A stretch of DNA of 64,000 bases. Source: Ewingella sp049889095. GTDB taxonomy: Bacteria; Pseudomonadota; Gammaproteobacteria; Enterobacterales; Enterobacteriaceae. The stretch lies in the NCBI GenBank assembly GCA_049889095.1, contig JBLJFK010000009.1; one strand, given 5' to 3'. The translations under genes and the position numbers were made by a program. Under the pieces are notes generated by a model, which did no database searches, was not told where the DNA came from, and was given only the letters and a program-made list of their open reading frames with translations. Below are positions 34,405 to 43,075 of the stretch, one piece after another. Position 1 is the first letter of the stretch. Each line of letters opens with the position of its first letter.

Positions 34405-35661
34405 TTAGCACTCTCCCGCGACCACCTTATTACGTCCCGATGTTTTTGCGCGGTACAGAGCGTCATCCATGCGTTTGAACAGGCTGGCGGAGTCCTCATT
34501 AACCTGATGTTGTGCGACACCGATACTCACCGTCAATTGTGGCTGATTAGGCAGAGAAAGTTGCTGAACGCTAGCACGCAGTGATTCCGCCACGTGCAAT
34601 GCCCCTTGCAGGTTGGTCAGCGGTAGCAAGATAACGAACTCCTCCCCCCCCCAGCGAAACACCGTATCGCTGTCGCGAATACCGGCCTCAAGCGCTCTTG
34701 CGAGCGAGATCAGCGCTTCGTCACCCTTGTGGTGGCCATGCTGATCGTTAATCGCTTTGAAGTGATCGGCATCTACCAGCATCAGGCTGAAATCTTGCGC
34801 AAAATATTGGTTCTTAGCATACGTCCGCTCAACCAGTTGCAAAAACTGACGACGGTTGCCGAGTCCCGTCAGCGCATCTCGCAGGGCAGCATGTTCCAAC
34901 TCCTGCTCCAGACGCTTCTGTTCGGTAATGTCATGAATGATGCACAGCATCAACCGAACACCGTCCAGTACCACCGGACCAGCATAAGTCTGTACGTGAC
35001 GGAGATTACCGTCAGCCAGTTTATGAATAAAATTAAGGGGTTTGTGTCCGCCGGGAAGCCGGGCAATCTCATACATGATTGGCAGGACATCACGGCCCAT
35101 AACATTGATTTCCCAGGTATGTTTAAGGCACATCTCTTCGCGCGAGTAGCCATAAAAATGCGAAGCGGCCAGATTGGCATATACGATCCGCCCTTCTGCC
35201 GCCGGGTCGATAAGCAGTATTGGTGCGGTATTGGTATGAAACAGACGCTCATAAAAACCACGCTCATCGTGGCAATTCGGCATGGCAGACCCCGTGTTCT
35301 GGCACGGACTGGCTACCGGAAGCGCTATGCCGAAGGCATTAATCCCTTCGAAAATAATCGTCGTTTCCTGCTTGTCGAAATGCATCAGCGAGAGATGGCA
35401 GCTCAGCGGGAAGACGTTGCCTTCCCGTTCAACGGTCCAAATTTCGACGATTTGCTCATCTTTAAGTAGGGCAGGTAAATAGGACTCCAATGATAGTTGG
35501 GCATGCGCTGAAAACTTCCCATTCCGCAGTTGCGCTAACTGACCGTGGACCGCCAGTTTTTCTGCAGCCGTATTGGCAAAAATGATTTGCTGGTTCTTTG
35601 GCGAAACAACCCAAACCGGAGTGCTCAAAATATTCAACGCGTCGAGGTGAAGTTGCAGCAT
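34405..35661 (-). CDS. PAS-PAS-GGDEF diguanylate cyclase
   Basis: A 418-residue soluble signalling protein without clear transmembrane segments. A PAS-like domain covers about 5-110 (STPVWVVSPKNQQIIFANTA) and a second PAS with PAC about 135-250 (APILLIDPAAEGRIVYANLAA, YGYSREEM). The GGDEF domain covers 255-415. The catalytic GGEEF is at 338-342, and an RxxD inhibitory site (RDSD, 329-332) lies at normal spacing, so it should be an active, product-inhibited c-di-GMP synthase. The domain start DALTGLGNRRQF and DADHFKAINDQHGHHKGD are intact. The PAS ligand is unknown. Oriented convergent with yhhY. Confidence 0.9.
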   Translation of the reverse strand: MLQLHLDALNILSTPVWVVSPKNQQIIFANTAAEKLAVHGQLAQLRNGKFSAHAQLSLESYLPALLKDEQIVEIWTVEREGNVFPLSCHLSLMHFDKQETTIIFEGINAFGIALPVASPCQNTGSAMPNCHDERGFYERLFHTNTAPILLIDPAAEGRIVYANLAASHFYGYSREEMCLKHTWEINVMGRDVLPIMYEIARLPGGHKPLNFIHKLADGNLRHVQTYAGPVVLDGVRLMLCIIHDITEQKRLEQELEHAALRDALTGLGNRRQFLQLVERTYAKNQYFAQDFSLMLVDADHFKAINDQHGHHKGDEALISLARALEAGIRDSDTVFRWGGEEFVILLPLTNLQGALHVAESLRASVQQLSLPNQPQLTVSIGVAQHQVNEDSASLFKRMDDALYRAKTSGRNKVVAGEC

Positions 35662-36166
35662 AGGCGCTCCAGAACATTGTTTAGCATAAAAACACCATAC
35701 AGCGATTTCACGCTAATTAACCAATTTTCTGCGCCAAACAGGCCTGAAAGGCTTACCAGGCCAACTCAGGTGTATCAACGTGGTAAAAACCAGACTCAAT
35801 TTCGCAAAACTCTATTTTTTGAGGCTTATTAGGAATTCACGTTATGAATAAATTTGATACTTAATCAGTTCCTTAACTCAATGAAGAGTTAAATTTTTTA
35901 TCACAGCCATCAATTTAATAAAATTTAATCAAGTAAAAAGAAAAGTGCCTTTAATTATAAATTACTAAGCATTTTATCGAACAAATCGAGTTTAGCTGAA
36001 CCGCCCGCGCGTCAGTAATAAAATCAAGCATTAGCCTATTCATCTATAAGTGAATACAAGGTGTGGGAAATTGCATCCTGATTATTTCCACGTTCTGTCA
36101 TTTCCCTGTAATTTCTCTGTCATGTGCGCTGCTTATGTTCTGAGTAACTTAACCGGAGGACATCCT
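35662..36166. other. 505-bp divergent gap between the GGDEF gene and the olsF-like gene
   Basis: AT-rich DNA with no supported ORF. It must contain both promoters. The frame of the + strand gene opens at 36050, but the segment 36050-36166 looks like leader. I see no palindrome or recognisable operator. Confidence 0.5.
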
Positions 36167-37867
36167 ATGTTCAGCATGGATACCGTACTTCAGGATTTAG
36201 ACCCACAGCGTATTACCCCTCCCTGGCAGCGCAACCTGTTAAAAACCCTATTTCATGAAAAAGAATTTCATCAGTTGGCGGACCAAAACCGCCATCTCAA
36301 AGGCATGGACATGGTAGAGCAGGTGCTGGAATATTTCGATATTCGCTGCGAACTGGCCGAGCGCGACCTCGAACAAATCCCCAGTTATGGCCCGGTAGTC
36401 GTAATAGCCAACCACCCTATTGGTACACTGGACGGGCTGGCGCTGCTGCACGCCATCGCATCGGTACGCCCCGATGTCAAAGTAGTCGCGAACCGCCTGT
36501 TATCGCGGGTGGAGTCGCTCAACAGCCTGATGATTCCGGTGGACAACATGGGCAGCCGCACCCAGCGATCGCAGGTGTCGGCAATGCAGGAACATCTGGA
36601 AAACCAGGGCGTGCTGATTGTCTTTCCGGCTGGCGAAGTGTCACGCCTGACGTCAAAAGGCGTGCGCGATGGTCGCTGGCATACCGGATTTATCCGCATG
36701 GCAGCCAAAGTCCGTGCGCCGATTGTGCCGGTACATATCAGCGGTGCCAACAGCGCACTGTTTTATCTAAGCTCGCTGATTTACCGCCCACTCTCCTCAC
36801 TATTACTGGTACGCGAGATGTTTCGCCAACGCGGCAACTGCCTGAAATTACAGATTGGCGCGCGAGTTCCTTACGCCAGTTGGCATGATGGTCATACCCA
36901 CGCCAACGATCTGGCCGAACGTTTTCGTCGCCACGTGTACCGTCTTGGGCAGGGCAAAGAGGGATTATTTCAGTCGGAGTCGGCCATTGCCCGCGCCGAA
37001 GATCGCGCGGTGCTGAAACGTGCGCTGGAAAGCAGCGAGAAACTGGGCCAGACGCCGGACGGCAAACTGATCTATTTGTACCGGCGCAATGGTGAGGATT
37101 ATGTACCCGTGCTGCGCGAGCTTGGCCGCCTGCGCGAAATCGCCTTCCGCGCCGTGGGGGAAGGCAGCGGACGCCGCCGCGATCTAGATAGCTACGACGA
37201 TGAGTATTATCATCTGGTGTTATGGGACCCGCAGGGTTTAGAGATCGTCGGTGCATACCGTTTTATTCCTACCGCAGGGCTCGTTAATCAGAAAGGTTTA
37301 GAGAGTATTTACAGCCAGAGTTTGTTCAATTACGGAAATCAGATGGACCCTATTCTGGCACAGGGTATTGAGCTGGGGCGCAGCTTTATTCAACCCGCTT
37401 ATTGGGGCAAACGCGGGCTCGATTATCTGTGGTTAGGCATCGGCGCGTATCTGGCGAAATATCCACAAACCCGCTATTTATTCGGGCCGGTGTCAATCTC
37501 AGGTGGCTTACCCCTGGTCGCCCGTGACCTGCTGATCGCATTTTACCGGATCTATTTCGCCCCCACGCTGCCGCTTGCGACATCCCGAACCCCTTATCCG
37601 GCATCACTGCCGGACGTGCTGGCACAGTTTTCCGGTGATGATTACCTGCAGGATTTGCAGCGCCTGAAGCGACTATTAAGCAATTTAGGATGCAGCATTC
37701 CGCCACTTTATAAACAATATTCAGAACTTTGCGAAACCGGCGGCGTACAGTTTATTGATTTCGGCTCCGATCCGGCGTTCAATCATTGCATCGACGGGCT
37801 GGTACTGGTTGATCTTCACCAGTTAAAAGCGGCAAAGTTTGAGCGCTATATTGGCGTGCACCAGTGA
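36167..37867 (+). CDS. olsF: OlsF-like bifunctional acyltransferase (ornithine lipid synthesis)
   Basis: A 566-residue two-domain acyltransferase. The N-terminal half is a PlsC-type lysophospholipid acyltransferase: VIANHPIGTLDG (81-91), FPAGEVSR near 155 and APIVPVHISGANS. The C-terminal half resembles OlsB-type acyl-ACP N-acyltransferases of the hemolysin/GNAT-like group, with YDDEYYHLVLWD, IELGRSFIQPAYWG near 400 and LFGPVSISGG. This domain order matches OlsF of Serratia proteamaculans, which makes ornithine lipid alone. ATG 36167 has GGAGGA at 36155-36160, so the 39-codon upstream extension is rejected. It ends at the terminator at 37928. Confirmation requires lipid analysis; E. coli lacks it. 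Confidence 0.8.
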   Translation: MFSMDTVLQDLDPQRITPPWQRNLLKTLFHEKEFHQLADQNRHLKGMDMVEQVLEYFDIRCELAERDLEQIPSYGPVVVIANHPIGTLDGLALLHAIASVRPDVKVVANRLLSRVESLNSLMIPVDNMGSRTQRSQVSAMQEHLENQGVLIVFPAGEVSRLTSKGVRDGRWHTGFIRMAAKVRAPIVPVHISGANSALFYLSSLIYRPLSSLLLVREMFRQRGNCLKLQIGARVPYASWHDGHTHANDLAERFRRHVYRLGQGKEGLFQSESAIARAEDRAVLKRALESSEKLGQTPDGKLIYLYRRNGEDYVPVLRELGRLREIAFRAVGEGSGRRRDLDSYDDEYYHLVLWDPQGLEIVGAYRFIPTAGLVNQKGLESIYSQSLFNYGNQMDPILAQGIELGRSFIQPAYWGKRGLDYLWLGIGAYLAKYPQTRYLFGPVSISGGLPLVARDLLIAFYRIYFAPTLPLATSRTPYPASLPDVLAQFSGDDYLQDLQRLKRLLSNLGCSIPPLYKQYSELCETGGVQFIDFGSDPAFNHCIDGLVLVDLHQLKAAKFERYIGVHQ

Positions 37868-37927
37868 TGACTTTCCGCGCTTCTCCGCGCGTTCTGATAA
37901 CCTGAACGTCGCTATCTATCCGAAAAG

Positions 37928-37949
37928 GCTCAGCATGCTGAGCTTTTTT
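37928..37949 (+). terminator. terminator of the olsF-like gene
   Basis: GCTCAGCATGCTGAGC (37928-37943) is a perfect 16-base palindrome, so the hairpin loop uses its centre, followed by six T. It overlaps the last codon of the convergent beta-lactamase-like gene. Confidence 0.85.
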
Positions 37950-39153
37950 AATTGCAGGTTCCGCGGTAATCGTCCGCCATGGCCATTTTCAGCAGCAAAT
38001 CATGGCCGATATAGTTGCTCCAGTTGAATGAATTCTGCAATACAACAACCGCATTTTTATGCTTTTTATCGAAACCAATATAACTGGAATAACCGCCGAT
38101 ATACCCAACCTGATAAGTTATGGTTTGATTATCTTTATAGTCTGTAACCCATGCGATATTAGCCGCTTCGATCTTTCTCTGGAAATAAATTTCTTCAGAG
38201 ACTCGTATTGCCGAATTAAGATCGCTGCTTTGTGAGTCAGAAATATGAGCGCGCAGATATTTCATCAAATCATCAACGTTGCTATACAGGTTAGCGGCTG
38301 CGACCATATTGTTGGTGAAATACCAGTCGGGAACCACATCCCCACGACGGATAAACTTCGGCTGATCGCCCGCATGGCCAATCGCGCGATAAGGATAGGC
38401 TTTTAACGTTGGACCATGAAAGCTGGTACTGCCCATTTTCAACGAGTTGAATATAAAGTCATAAGACAACTGCTGGATGTCTTCTCCCGTTTTCAACTTG
38501 AGGATATAACCCAAAAGAGCATAGCCCAGATTAGAATACAGAGGCACCCGTTTTTGCGGCCTTTGGAATGAGGACAAATCATTCACTACAGAATCGCTGT
38601 CCAGCACATTATAGAAATTGTCGCCGGTATACAAATACTTGAGAAAGCTCTGCAACATGTCTTTATTCATGTTTTGTCTGGGTAAACCGGAGGTGTGGGT
38701 CGCCAGCTGCAACAACGTAATGTTCTTTGCATCATCGCTGAGAAGAATATTTTTCGGCAGTAAATCAGCCAGCTTATCGTCCCACTTCAGTTGCCCTTTA
38801 GCGACCAGTCCCGCCACCACCTCACCTGTCACACCTTTACTGATTGAACCCAGTGCAAACAGAGTCTCCCCATCAATTTTATAGCCATTCACCGAATTGG
38901 TATAACCATACCCCCAAGTTCGGGGCGCTCCATTGTTTCTGATAACACCAATCGCCAGACCGCTGGCTTTTTCCGTCTTCATATACTGACGAACGATGCC
39001 GTCGACCAACGCATCAATATTTTGGGTACAGGCGAGTTGCTTCACCTTGGGCGGGCTTTCATCAACCTGCATATCGGATAACGTTCCGCACGACGTCAGA
39101 AGCAGAGGAAACATCACGCTTAGACCGGTAATTCTCCTTGTTATTTTTTTCAT
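37948..39153 (-). CDS. serine beta-lactamase-like lipoprotein (class C/esterase fold)
   Basis: A 401-residue PF00144-type serine hydrolase with a lipoprotein signal peptide: positive N-terminus, hydrophobic core and lipobox LLTSC with Cys22. Catalytic motifs are SxxK at 103-106 (S-I-S-K in GSISKG) and YxN at 206-208 (Y-S-N). The third motif is not the canonical KTG; VGYIGGYSSYIG stands there. It could be a penicillin-binding-like carboxypeptidase, an esterase or a weak beta-lactamase; resistance cannot be assumed. Its AT-rich codon use marks the beginning of an accessory stretch. No partner gene is adjacent. Confidence 0.82.
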   Translation of the reverse strand: MKKITRRITGLSVMFPLLLTSCGTLSDMQVDESPPKVKQLACTQNIDALVDGIVRQYMKTEKASGLAIGVIRNNGAPRTWGYGYTNSVNGYKIDGETLFALGSISKGVTGEVVAGLVAKGQLKWDDKLADLLPKNILLSDDAKNITLLQLATHTSGLPRQNMNKDMLQSFLKYLYTGDNFYNVLDSDSVVNDLSSFQRPQKRVPLYSNLGYALLGYILKLKTGEDIQQLSYDFIFNSLKMGSTSFHGPTLKAYPYRAIGHAGDQPKFIRRGDVVPDWYFTNNMVAAANLYSNVDDLMKYLRAHISDSQSSDLNSAIRVSEEIYFQRKIEAANIAWVTDYKDNQTITYQVGYIGGYSSYIGFDKKHKNAVVVLQNSFNWSNYIGHDLLLKMAMADDYRGTCN

Positions 39154-39298
39154 TACGTTGATTTTTAAGGCCTAATGACGTGAGGATAATAACGGATGCA
39201 CAACAGATAACCTTGCCATAACAAAGTTTGTGTCCTATTTGGCCGATTGCAGGCCGGAGACTGGGTTATTTCTACAAAATTTTCAATGAAAAAGTCTA

Positions 39299-39337
39299 AA
39301 AAAAACCCCCATCGCTGGATATCCAGCGATGGGGGTT
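39299..39337 (-). terminator. terminator of the M48 peptidase gene
   Basis: ACCCCCATCGCTGGAT (39305-39320) pairs with ATCCAGCGATGGGGGT (39321-39336), a perfect 32-base palindrome. On the - strand it is followed by a T-run of eight or more. This is an unusually strong intrinsic terminator. Confidence 0.9.
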
Positions 39338-39362
39338 CATTTCATGTGTGGCAGTGGTGTAT

Positions 39363-41228
39363 TTAGCTCTGCGTAGCGCTGCTCTCTTGTTGTTCCTGCA
39401 GCGCCCGGACTGTCTGGTGGCGCTGCCAATAGTAGCCCAGCGTATGTTTAAAACCTTCAATTTCCTTTTTCAGACCCGGTAGACGGATCTCAGTGCGCTT
39501 TTTCCCCTGCGCATCCAGCTCGACGTGTTGCAGATACAATATATCGGTACCGAAATGGCGGATCACATTAATGTTTTTGATCTTATCCCACTCCAGCAGT
39601 TCAGCACTTTGCGGCTTCACAACGCCCTGGTAAGTGATTTCTATCTGAGACATATCTTTCAATGTAAACGCTACCGGTGGGAAATATTTCAGAACCAGCG
39701 CCGTTTCTTCTTCCCCCGTTGGCTGATAATGCCATGCCAGACTTTCTTCATGGACAGAAGAGAAGTCACGCTCATATTTCTGCCACAGTTGCTGTTCAAT
39801 CTGCTCGGCAACGGGCATCAGGTCTACCCAGCTATCGGTCGGTGATTGCGCCGCAATGGCTGCATAGCCTACTTCATCAACCGTATAGCCGACGTTCCGC
39901 ATCCTGTCAGCCAGCGGTGGATGCGAGTCAAATGGATGTGGCACATTCTGCTCACGCATCATGCCGATAAAGTCTGGCGAACTGACATGCTGCGGCAGGC
40001 CAGCGGCAATCGCTTTACTGATACCCAGCTCATTCTCATGCAGGGTTTTATTATCAAATAGCGTTTGCTCTACCTCACTGCGATAACTGGCATAGGCGGA
40101 GATTTTAATCAGTGATTCGACAATCGCTGCCGGGGTGACCAGCGTTGCGGCGCTGCGATCCGCGACGAACTCGCGTTCGCGGCTGTTACGCTGCCAGGCC
40201 AGTTCAAATAGCATGCGGTACAGGCACAACGGGTAGAACACGATCAGCGTAGCTGCATTCTGACCCATCAGATGAGTGTACAGATCGAAGCGATGCAGTT
40301 TCGGTCCCAGTAATGCACCCGAAGCGGTGTCGCCCTCATGCAAGTGAGTCAACTCATGCACCATAACGCCATCAGCCTGAGCCGTGGTCAGTTGGCGCAG
40401 CAGTGGGATGCTGACATACAACTTACGGCCATTCAGTGCCTGATCGTTGACGCTCAGCGGCGCTTCTGTCACGTAGAAGTTGGTATCAATGCCGGCAATA
40501 ACATGGTCCGGTGGCGTGGTACCGACCTTTGCTGCCAACGCATCAATACGCGCCCACAGGCCAGGAGCCGCTTCACGCGTAACCACTTCACCTTCAACAC
40601 CGTCATCACGCAACGGCTTTTTAAAGATGCCTTTGATCATGTAGAACATGCCTGCCAGAACCAAAATACCGACCGCCATCACCAGCTTCGGATAGTAGGC
40701 CTGAGTAAAGAAAGCCGTGCCCCAGAAAGAAAGCCAAACCAGCATTGCTCCCTGCGCCAGCACTTCCAATGCACTGGTCAACATCAAGAACTGGCGAGCC
40801 AGCGTCAGGCTGAGTAGCTGCCCCTGGCGACTTTTAAAGGCGAGGGCGCTAAACATAAGCACCATCAGCAGCACCACGCCGCTGGCGATCAGCGTCCAGA
40901 AGGCAACTTTGTCGATCATATAAAATTGCCAAAGTTCGGATTTTTCGGCGCAAACTGCATTCTTATAATCGAGCAGATCTTCCGGTACGTTACCACAGAC
41001 ACTGGAAGGCGGATTCTGTTGTAAGAAGCCCGTCAGTTTACCGATGTCCTGATTTTGTCCTCGCGCGTCATTAATAAAAATTTCACTATATTCCTGGTCG
41101 AGCTGACGGCTGCCGTATTCCGCAAATACCAGAGTAATCGTTGGGATCAGAAAAAGCGTGACCAAAAGCCAGAGGAATACTTTTGCATAGCTTTTTTTCA
41201 ATGTCGTTAATTGATTCAAAAAATACAC
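39363..41228 (-). CDS. membrane-bound M48 family metallopeptidase
   Basis: A 621-residue zinc protease of the Ste24/HtpX (M48) family. Hydrophobic segments are at about 17-37, 108-131, 150-170 and 182-200. The zinc site is HELTH at 291-295, and the third ligand Glu lies in NSREREFVADRSAATLV. HPFDSHPPLADRM is the usual downstream block. The C-terminal 150 residues (LVLKYFPPVAFTLKDMSQIEITYQG onward) are a non-catalytic PH-like region by appearance. The only in-frame early starts are GTG 41228 and a TTG three codons later; I keep GTG, start uncertain. It is monocistronic, and its substrate is unknown. Confidence 0.85.
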   Translation of the reverse strand: MYFLNQLTTLKKSYAKVFLWLLVTLFLIPTITLVFAEYGSRQLDQEYSEIFINDARGQNQDIGKLTGFLQQNPPSSVCGNVPEDLLDYKNAVCAEKSELWQFYMIDKVAFWTLIASGVVLLMVLMFSALAFKSRQGQLLSLTLARQFLMLTSALEVLAQGAMLVWLSFWGTAFFTQAYYPKLVMAVGILVLAGMFYMIKGIFKKPLRDDGVEGEVVTREAAPGLWARIDALAAKVGTTPPDHVIAGIDTNFYVTEAPLSVNDQALNGRKLYVSIPLLRQLTTAQADGVMVHELTHLHEGDTASGALLGPKLHRFDLYTHLMGQNAATLIVFYPLCLYRMLFELAWQRNSREREFVADRSAATLVTPAAIVESLIKISAYASYRSEVEQTLFDNKTLHENELGISKAIAAGLPQHVSSPDFIGMMREQNVPHPFDSHPPLADRMRNVGYTVDEVGYAAIAAQSPTDSWVDLMPVAEQIEQQLWQKYERDFSSVHEESLAWHYQPTGEEETALVLKYFPPVAFTLKDMSQIEITYQGVVKPQSAELLEWDKIKNINVIRHFGTDILYLQHVELDAQGKKRTEIRLPGLKKEIEGFKHTLGYYWQRHQTVRALQEQQESSATQS

Positions 41229-41571
41229 TCGCTCACTGTCTGTTGAAGGGACCAGTTATTTATCAGGTAATACCGAAAGAGAGCACCCGGCATAAGAGGA
41301 ATTGGCGCGAATACCGTCTCCGGATGCTCAGCCATATTAAATAATTAATGTTACAAGAGTGTTATAAGACAATATTTTGGCATGCAGAACAAGATATTAT
41401 TGCTGCATTAGTCATACTAAATTGGATAATATCGCCAACTGTCGTACAGGCTGGATTATTTCCTATATTCCGCCAATTAATTTTAGTTAAGTAAAGATAA
41501 TATTCTAAATAAAGGCGCACCCACGAATGTGGGTTAATGATAACCTCAGTGTTAACAAGGTTATATATTGC
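41229..41571. other. 343-bp gap upstream of the M48 gene
   Basis: AT-rich, with no supported ORF. It holds an inverted repeat GAGCACCCGG (41281-41290) / CCGGATGCTC (41320-41329), 9 of 10 paired, with a 29-base loop, placed about 50-100 bases before the M48 gene on its leader side. It could be a structured 5' leader or a relic; function unknown. Confidence 0.45.
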
Positions 41572-41862
41572 TCAATATTTTATAATGGCAATAACCGCAC
41601 AGACGACGGTTATCGTCAGCGCAGGCCATTGCATTGGAATAAAAAAGAAGTGGTGACACGTGCTATCAGTGTGAGTTTTACGGTTCAAAATCAGTCCTAT
41701 AACAGTGTTAATGGCTGAACCAATACCCACTCCCAACAGGAACTGCATAAAAGATGTATCGCCATATTTTACATGTGGATCGGGCAATAACCACATTAAT
41801 AACAGCACTATAATCATGGGGGTCAGTAACGTCATGAAACCGGCACCGCGATAGATCATCAT
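41572..41862 (-). CDS. small membrane protein, paralogue of the 41951 protein
   Basis: A 96-residue protein with three hydrophobic segments (about 7-26, 40-58 and 78-94). The N-terminus MMIYRGAGF and the HHFFFIPMQWPALTI block near the C-terminus are shared with the divergent neighbour (MIVWNGVGF; HTFFFIPVRYWPLIL). ATG 41862 has AGGAA eight bases before. I do not recognise a named family; the FFFIP-x2/3-W-P motif is its clearest mark. It shares an 88-base divergent gap with its paralogue, so the two were probably created by duplication and inversion or are opposed copies of one cassette. Confidence 0.7.
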   Translation of the reverse strand: MMIYRGAGFMTLLTPMIIVLLLMWLLPDPHVKYGDTSFMQFLLGVGIGSAINTVIGLILNRKTHTDSTCHHFFFIPMQWPALTITVVCAVIAIIKY

Positions 41863-41950
41863 TAAATAATTCCTCGCAACAATAAAAAAAATACGTTAGT
41901 TTTTGCAAGGAATTATGCGTGATTTAATTGGAAATTCAAGGGTAACACCG

Positions 41951-42292
41951 ATGATAGTCTGGAACGGAGTAGGGTTTTTTATTGCGGCACTAATCGTTAT
42001 CGCCTATGTCTTTTGCAAATGGCTTTTCGATTTTATTTGGCAGGATGGCTTTTTTTATACGCATTTGTGGGCAACAGGGTCTACATTCATACTGGCATCC
42101 ATTCTGTGCTGTGTTTTTGTTTATGCCATCAAACAAGAAAAGCTATTGTTGTTTGTGGCTAAAATAACAGATAGCCAGCCAATGATTGAACCGCACAAAT
42201 TACATACATTCTTTTTTATCCCGGTACGTTATTGGCCATTGATCTTGTTTTTATTCGGTTCAGGAATATGCATTCACGAATTGATTAAATAA
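41951..42292 (+). CDS. small membrane protein, paralogue of the 41572 protein
   Basis: A 113-residue membrane protein with three hydrophobic segments (about 6-30, 38-58 and 90-107). Earlier in-frame starts exist at 41903 (TTG) and 41915, but ATG 41951 has AAGGG at 41938-41942 with good spacing and lines up exactly with the paralogue N-terminus, so I chose it. The C-terminal HTFFFIPVRYWPLIL matches the HHFFFIP block of the neighbour. A polar loop (KQEKLLLFVAKITDSQPM) between segments two and three makes it longer. Function unknown; not recognised. Confidence 0.68.
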   Translation: MIVWNGVGFFIAALIVIAYVFCKWLFDFIWQDGFFYTHLWATGSTFILASILCCVFVYAIKQEKLLLFVAKITDSQPMIEPHKLHTFFFIPVRYWPLILFLFGSGICIHELIK

Positions 42293-42373
42293 CCACCAAT
42301 ACCTCGTGGGCATTAAGCCTATTACCACTGCGCTAGCGAAGCAGGGAAAATTAACAGGAAGAAGGAAGTTTAA

Positions 42374-42928
42374 ATGAAGCTGAAAAAATCACTAAATATC
42401 GTGGGTTCATTATGTCTGGTTACCGCGCTGTGTGGTACAGCCACTCTGGCCACCGCAGCTGAGAAAACGCCAGCGGCAAGTGCTACTGCTTCACAAACCG
42501 TCTCGTTGCTGAACGGTAAACAGGTCTTCAACCTACAGGGTTACGAAATGCAGCCTGTTCCAGGCGGCGGTCCGGGTAAAATGTATGTCAACAAACAGGC
42601 TAAGCGAGTCCTGTTAATTGGCGAAGATGACATCCCGTTGATTGCCCGCGCCGGCAGCGATGCCGATTTTCTTGAGGGCATGAAAACGATCAAGGACAAA
42701 CAAAAGCAAGCGTCACCAGGTTATACGGTCACCAGTGAGAAGACTGAAAACGTCAAAGGGCTTGAGGTGTATCACATCGAAGCTACCGATAAGATGGACG
42801 GCAAGGATGTGCTGCAGGCCACCTTATTAGCCGCTGGCGAAAACAAGTTCACCGTCATTCAGGTGATCTCTGGCGCCAAGGATAAAGCAGGCCACATCGC
42901 AGCAGTGAATGACATTCTCGGCAAATAG
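42374..42928 (+). CDS. DcrB-like exported protein
   Basis: A 184-residue protein with a Sec signal peptide (hydrophobic core about 8-25, cleavage likely after ATA near residue 28). Length and the opening of the mature region (VSLLNGKQVFNL) resemble DcrB (185 residues), but E. coli DcrB is a lipoprotein with a lipobox while no lipidation cysteine is placed correctly here. The rest, including GYTVTSEKTENVKGLEVYHIE and TLLAAGENKFTVIQV, fits the DcrB/PsbP-like beta fold. AAGGAAG precedes ATG. Possibly periplasmic; role unknown. Confidence 0.6.
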   Translation: MKLKKSLNIVGSLCLVTALCGTATLATAAEKTPAASATASQTVSLLNGKQVFNLQGYEMQPVPGGGPGKMYVNKQAKRVLLIGEDDIPLIARAGSDADFLEGMKTIKDKQKQASPGYTVTSEKTENVKGLEVYHIEATDKMDGKDVLQATLLAAGENKFTVIQVISGAKDKAGHIAAVNDILGK

Positions 42929-43021
42929 CATTTATGCCAGTTTGCGGTGAATAAAAGCGACAACGCTGATGACATATTGCTGCATGAACAGTGCATCGCT
43001 TTTGTTTCAGCAGTTCGGCGC

Positions 43022-43046
43022 AACCGGCAGAAGGAGCTTGCCGGTT
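43022..43046. terminator. hairpin between dcrB-like and the spermidine-synthase-like gene
   Basis: AACCGGCA (43022-43029) and TGCCGGTT (43039-43046) pair perfectly, loop 9 bases. It stands in the convergent 147-base gap, so a bidirectional terminator is plausible although T-runs are absent. Confidence 0.4.
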
Positions 43047-43075
43047 AGTCATCATTTTCCAGCACTTGCGATAAA

